From the NCBI RefSeq assembly GCF_004345365.1, contig NZ_SLVF01000006.1, forward strand, positions 62,001-126,000: a stretch of 64,000 nucleotides of DNA, read 5' to 3'. The DNA is from Kribbella sp. VKM Ac-2568 (lineage in GTDB: Bacteria; Actinomycetota; Actinomycetes; Propionibacteriales; Kribbellaceae). Within the stretch, counting starts at the first letter, position 1. Every line of letters starts with the position of its first letter. Of this stretch, positions 62,733-64,000 are shown one piece after another. Under the pieces are notes generated by a model that did no database searches, had not been told where the DNA came from, and saw only the letters and a list, made by a program, of their open reading frames with translations. Position numbers and translations under genes: made by a program.

Positions 62733-62744
62733 GTTCAGAAATTA
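62722..62744 (-). promoter_or_regulatory. TetR operator over a leaderless promoter
   Basis: TCTGAACG (62722-62729), CA and CGTTCAGA (62732-62739) form an 18-bp inverted repeat spanning the GTG start codon at 62730-62732. TAATTT (62744-62739 on the minus strand) is the -10 box and ends 6 bases before the start. Binding of the repressor would cover the transcription start. Confidence 0.65.
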
Positions 62745-63026
62745 ACACGCGTCTTCAGAGCGCACCACGGGTTTCCCGGAGATCGACGTACAGATGCGAC
62801 CGCCGCAGCCCACCCACCAGCCCGACCCGACACCCCAGCCGCAGTCGACCTCGGACCAGTCGGCGAGCTGCTCCTTCGGGTACCCAGACAGCAGGCCCTC
62901 GGGGAACTGCACCAGCCGGGCCTTCCCGGCGGCGGCCTGCCGCATCAGCTTGCGGACCAGCGCCCCGTTCTTCCTTGCGTCGTTCGTCACTTCAGGTTGT
63001 GCGATGGCGATGCGAATCCCCGTCAT
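62742..63026 (-). pseudogene. Truncated carbon-nitrogen hydrolase (nitrilase) N-terminus
   Basis: Residues 1-60 read GIRIAIAQPEVTNDARKNGA, MRQAAAGKARLVQFPEGLLS and GYPKEQLADWSEVD, the N-terminus of the nitrilase superfamily with the catalytic glutamate in FPEG. The remaining 34 residues are glycine- and tryptophan-rich and unrelated, and the lysine and cysteine motifs are missing. Normal length is about 250-300 residues. It therefore looks like a truncated gene with a new tail. It lies 12 bases after the SRPBCC stop. Confidence 0.7.
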
Positions 63027-63038
63027 CGCCCAACGGTC

Positions 63039-63479
63039 TCAGGACCCTCCGACAGATTCGGCCAATGCCACGAAGCGCGGCAGGATGAGTCCCCAGTCCC
63101 TGAACTTCTCCCGGTCCTTCTCGTTGCCCTCGTTCCACCCACCGTGCTCGAAGTGGAAGTGGCACCCGTCCGCGGTCGGGGTGAACGTCACGCTGATCTC
63201 ACTCGGGTACTCCGGCGTCTGAGCCAGCGAGGTCGAGTACGCGAGCCGCTCCGACGGCTCCCACACCGTCACCTGCCCGATCACGAATTCACCCAGCCCC
63301 TGGTGCGACAGGACCACCTGCCCACCCACGCCCGACTCGATCGTCAACTTCTGGAAGGTCCCCGCATCCGGCGTGTAGTCCGGATGCCACCAGGTCCCGT
63401 GCGAACCGACGTACGTGTTGAAAGCCCGCTCCACCCCGCAGCACAGGTCATAGTCCCGCACTATCGCCTCGAAACTCAT
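63039..63479 (-). CDS. SRPBCC/AHSA1-like protein
   Basis: The 146-residue protein has the AHSA1 pattern: MSFEAIVRDYDLCCGVERAF, NTYVGSHGTWWHPDYTPDAG, GEFVIGQVTVWEPSERLAY and FHFEHGGWNEGNEKDREKF. A hydrophobic ligand cavity is expected; function unknown. ATG 63479 is preferred over 63488 because AGGA lies 8 bases before it. It is followed by the nitrilase remnant. Confidence 0.75.
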   Translation of the reverse strand: MSFEAIVRDYDLCCGVERAFNTYVGSHGTWWHPDYTPDAGTFQKLTIESGVGGQVVLSHQGLGEFVIGQVTVWEPSERLAYSTSLAQTPEYPSEISVTFTPTADGCHFHFEHGGWNEGNEKDREKFRDWGLILPRFVALAESVGGS

Positions 63480-63591
63480 GCCCGTCATCCTGGGGCCGCC
63501 ACCACCAACTCGCAACGTCTCACCCGGAGCCGGACGAGCGGCTCGCAGTACAGCGTCAAGGAATGTCGGCACCCGGCGGCAGGATCAGTGC

Positions 63592-64000
63592 ATGAACTGG
63601 TTCGAACCGGTCCACGACCACGCCCTTCGCCAGAGCTACGCAGACGTTCGCGACCTGGCGGAGTGGTGTCCGTGGATGCCCTTCGAGGACGCCATCCGGT
63701 CGGCGCCCCGGGAACCCGGGGTGTACCTCCTGCGCGAACCACTGAATGGCGTCATCCGGTACGTCGGGATGGCGGGCGAGCGGGCCGGCAGTGGTCGCCC
63801 GCAAGGGCTGTACGGACGGCTGACGGTGTACCGGAGTGGCAAGGGCGCGGTCAGCGGATTCGGAGAAGCTGCCCTCGACCGGGCCCTGGCCGACCCCGAG
63901 TGGATCGAGCAACAACTCAAGGACCTACGGCAGAACGGTCCGAAGCGCGCCAAGGACTGGGCCCGGGAGGCCGTGGTGCGACTCGGCCTGGAGGTGAGCT
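63592..64000 (+). CDS. GIY-YIG-like nuclease-fold protein (runs off right edge)
   Basis: From ATG 63592 (AGGATCAGTG upstream) the frame stays open to the window end, 136 codons. The stretch REPGVYLLREPLNGVIRYVG carries GVY and YVG elements spaced as in GIY-YIG nuclease domains, and GSGRPQGLYGRLTVYRSGKG has a conserved arginine candidate (GRL). A helical part follows (DPEWIEQQLKDLRQNGPKRA). Assignment is by fold motif only; the C-terminus and possible partner domains are outside the window. Confidence 0.6.
   Translation, partial: MNWFEPVHDHALRQSYADVRDLAEWCPWMPFEDAIRSAPREPGVYLLREPLNGVIRYVGMAGERAGSGRPQGLYGRLTVYRSGKGAVSGFGEAALDRALADPEWIEQQLKDLRQNGPKRAKDWAREAVVRLGLEVS

Overview
The window is high-GC (roughly 70%) chromosomal DNA of an actinomycete. 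Gene content points to a Kribbella- or Nocardioides-type soil organism: LLM/F420 oxidoreductases, an AtuA-type acyl-CoA operon, an S8 peptidase with an HTH partner, an XRE-TPR regulator and a SigE-family sigma factor. The genus is inferred from gene style, not shown. I saw no rRNA, tRNA, insertion sequence, integrase or CRISPR array.

Layout. Positions 1-3165 (-) hold an amino-sugar operon: BadF-type kinase, NanE epimerase, ceramidase-like hydrolase and an edge-truncated protein. Positions 3335-7239 carry an LLM oxidoreductase, an SRPBCC protein, a nucleotidyltransferase-like remnant, MarR and GntR/UTRA regulators and a DHFR-like reductase. The reductase closes an ArsR-SRPBCC-reductase operon (8090-6619) with a leaderless promoter. 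Positions 8246-19914 (+) are nine nearly gapless genes for an unassigned acyl-CoA pathway: DinB-like protein, AtuA, two acyl-CoA dehydrogenases, a biotin-dependent carboxylase pair, acyl-CoA ligase, SDR and TetR. A membrane NACHT NTPase (19901-22252) converges on them and overlaps the last gene.

Positions 22374-34250 hold an MFS exporter, proline dehydrogenase, a NUDIX-GNAT fusion, two divergent MarR-like regulators, an XRE-TPR regulator, a GNAT, an MpaB-type oxygenase, a ROK regulator, an orphan ParA and a GlxA/HD pair. Positions 34344-38325 (-) encode a glycine-betaine/proline-type ABC importer. Next come a truncated globin, a streptomycin-kinase-like APH, an F420-type reductase, a methyltransferase, an iron-box-controlled siderophore reductase, a AAA ATPase, a CmtR/CDF metal pair, a VapBC-like module, a secreted endonuclease and a sigma/anti-sigma pair. 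Positions 50618-53275 are a regulator-aminotransferase-cyclodeaminase operon. The right end has a PrsW protease, a 1237-residue subtilase with its HTH neighbour, an ABC exporter with a TetR regulator, a truncated nitrilase and an edge-truncated GIY-YIG-like protein.

Most unusual: positions 26669-26999 contain consecutive perfect or near-perfect hairpins with different stems, most of them showing a GAGG or TGAGGAG loop. This looks like a structured RNA. A second intergenic cluster (50280-50488) repeats part of the same architecture, including a CTCGTG hairpin followed by CTAGC. Close to the first array, a six-copy GGAC repeat with an exact 11-bp period lies upstream of the XRE-TPR gene.
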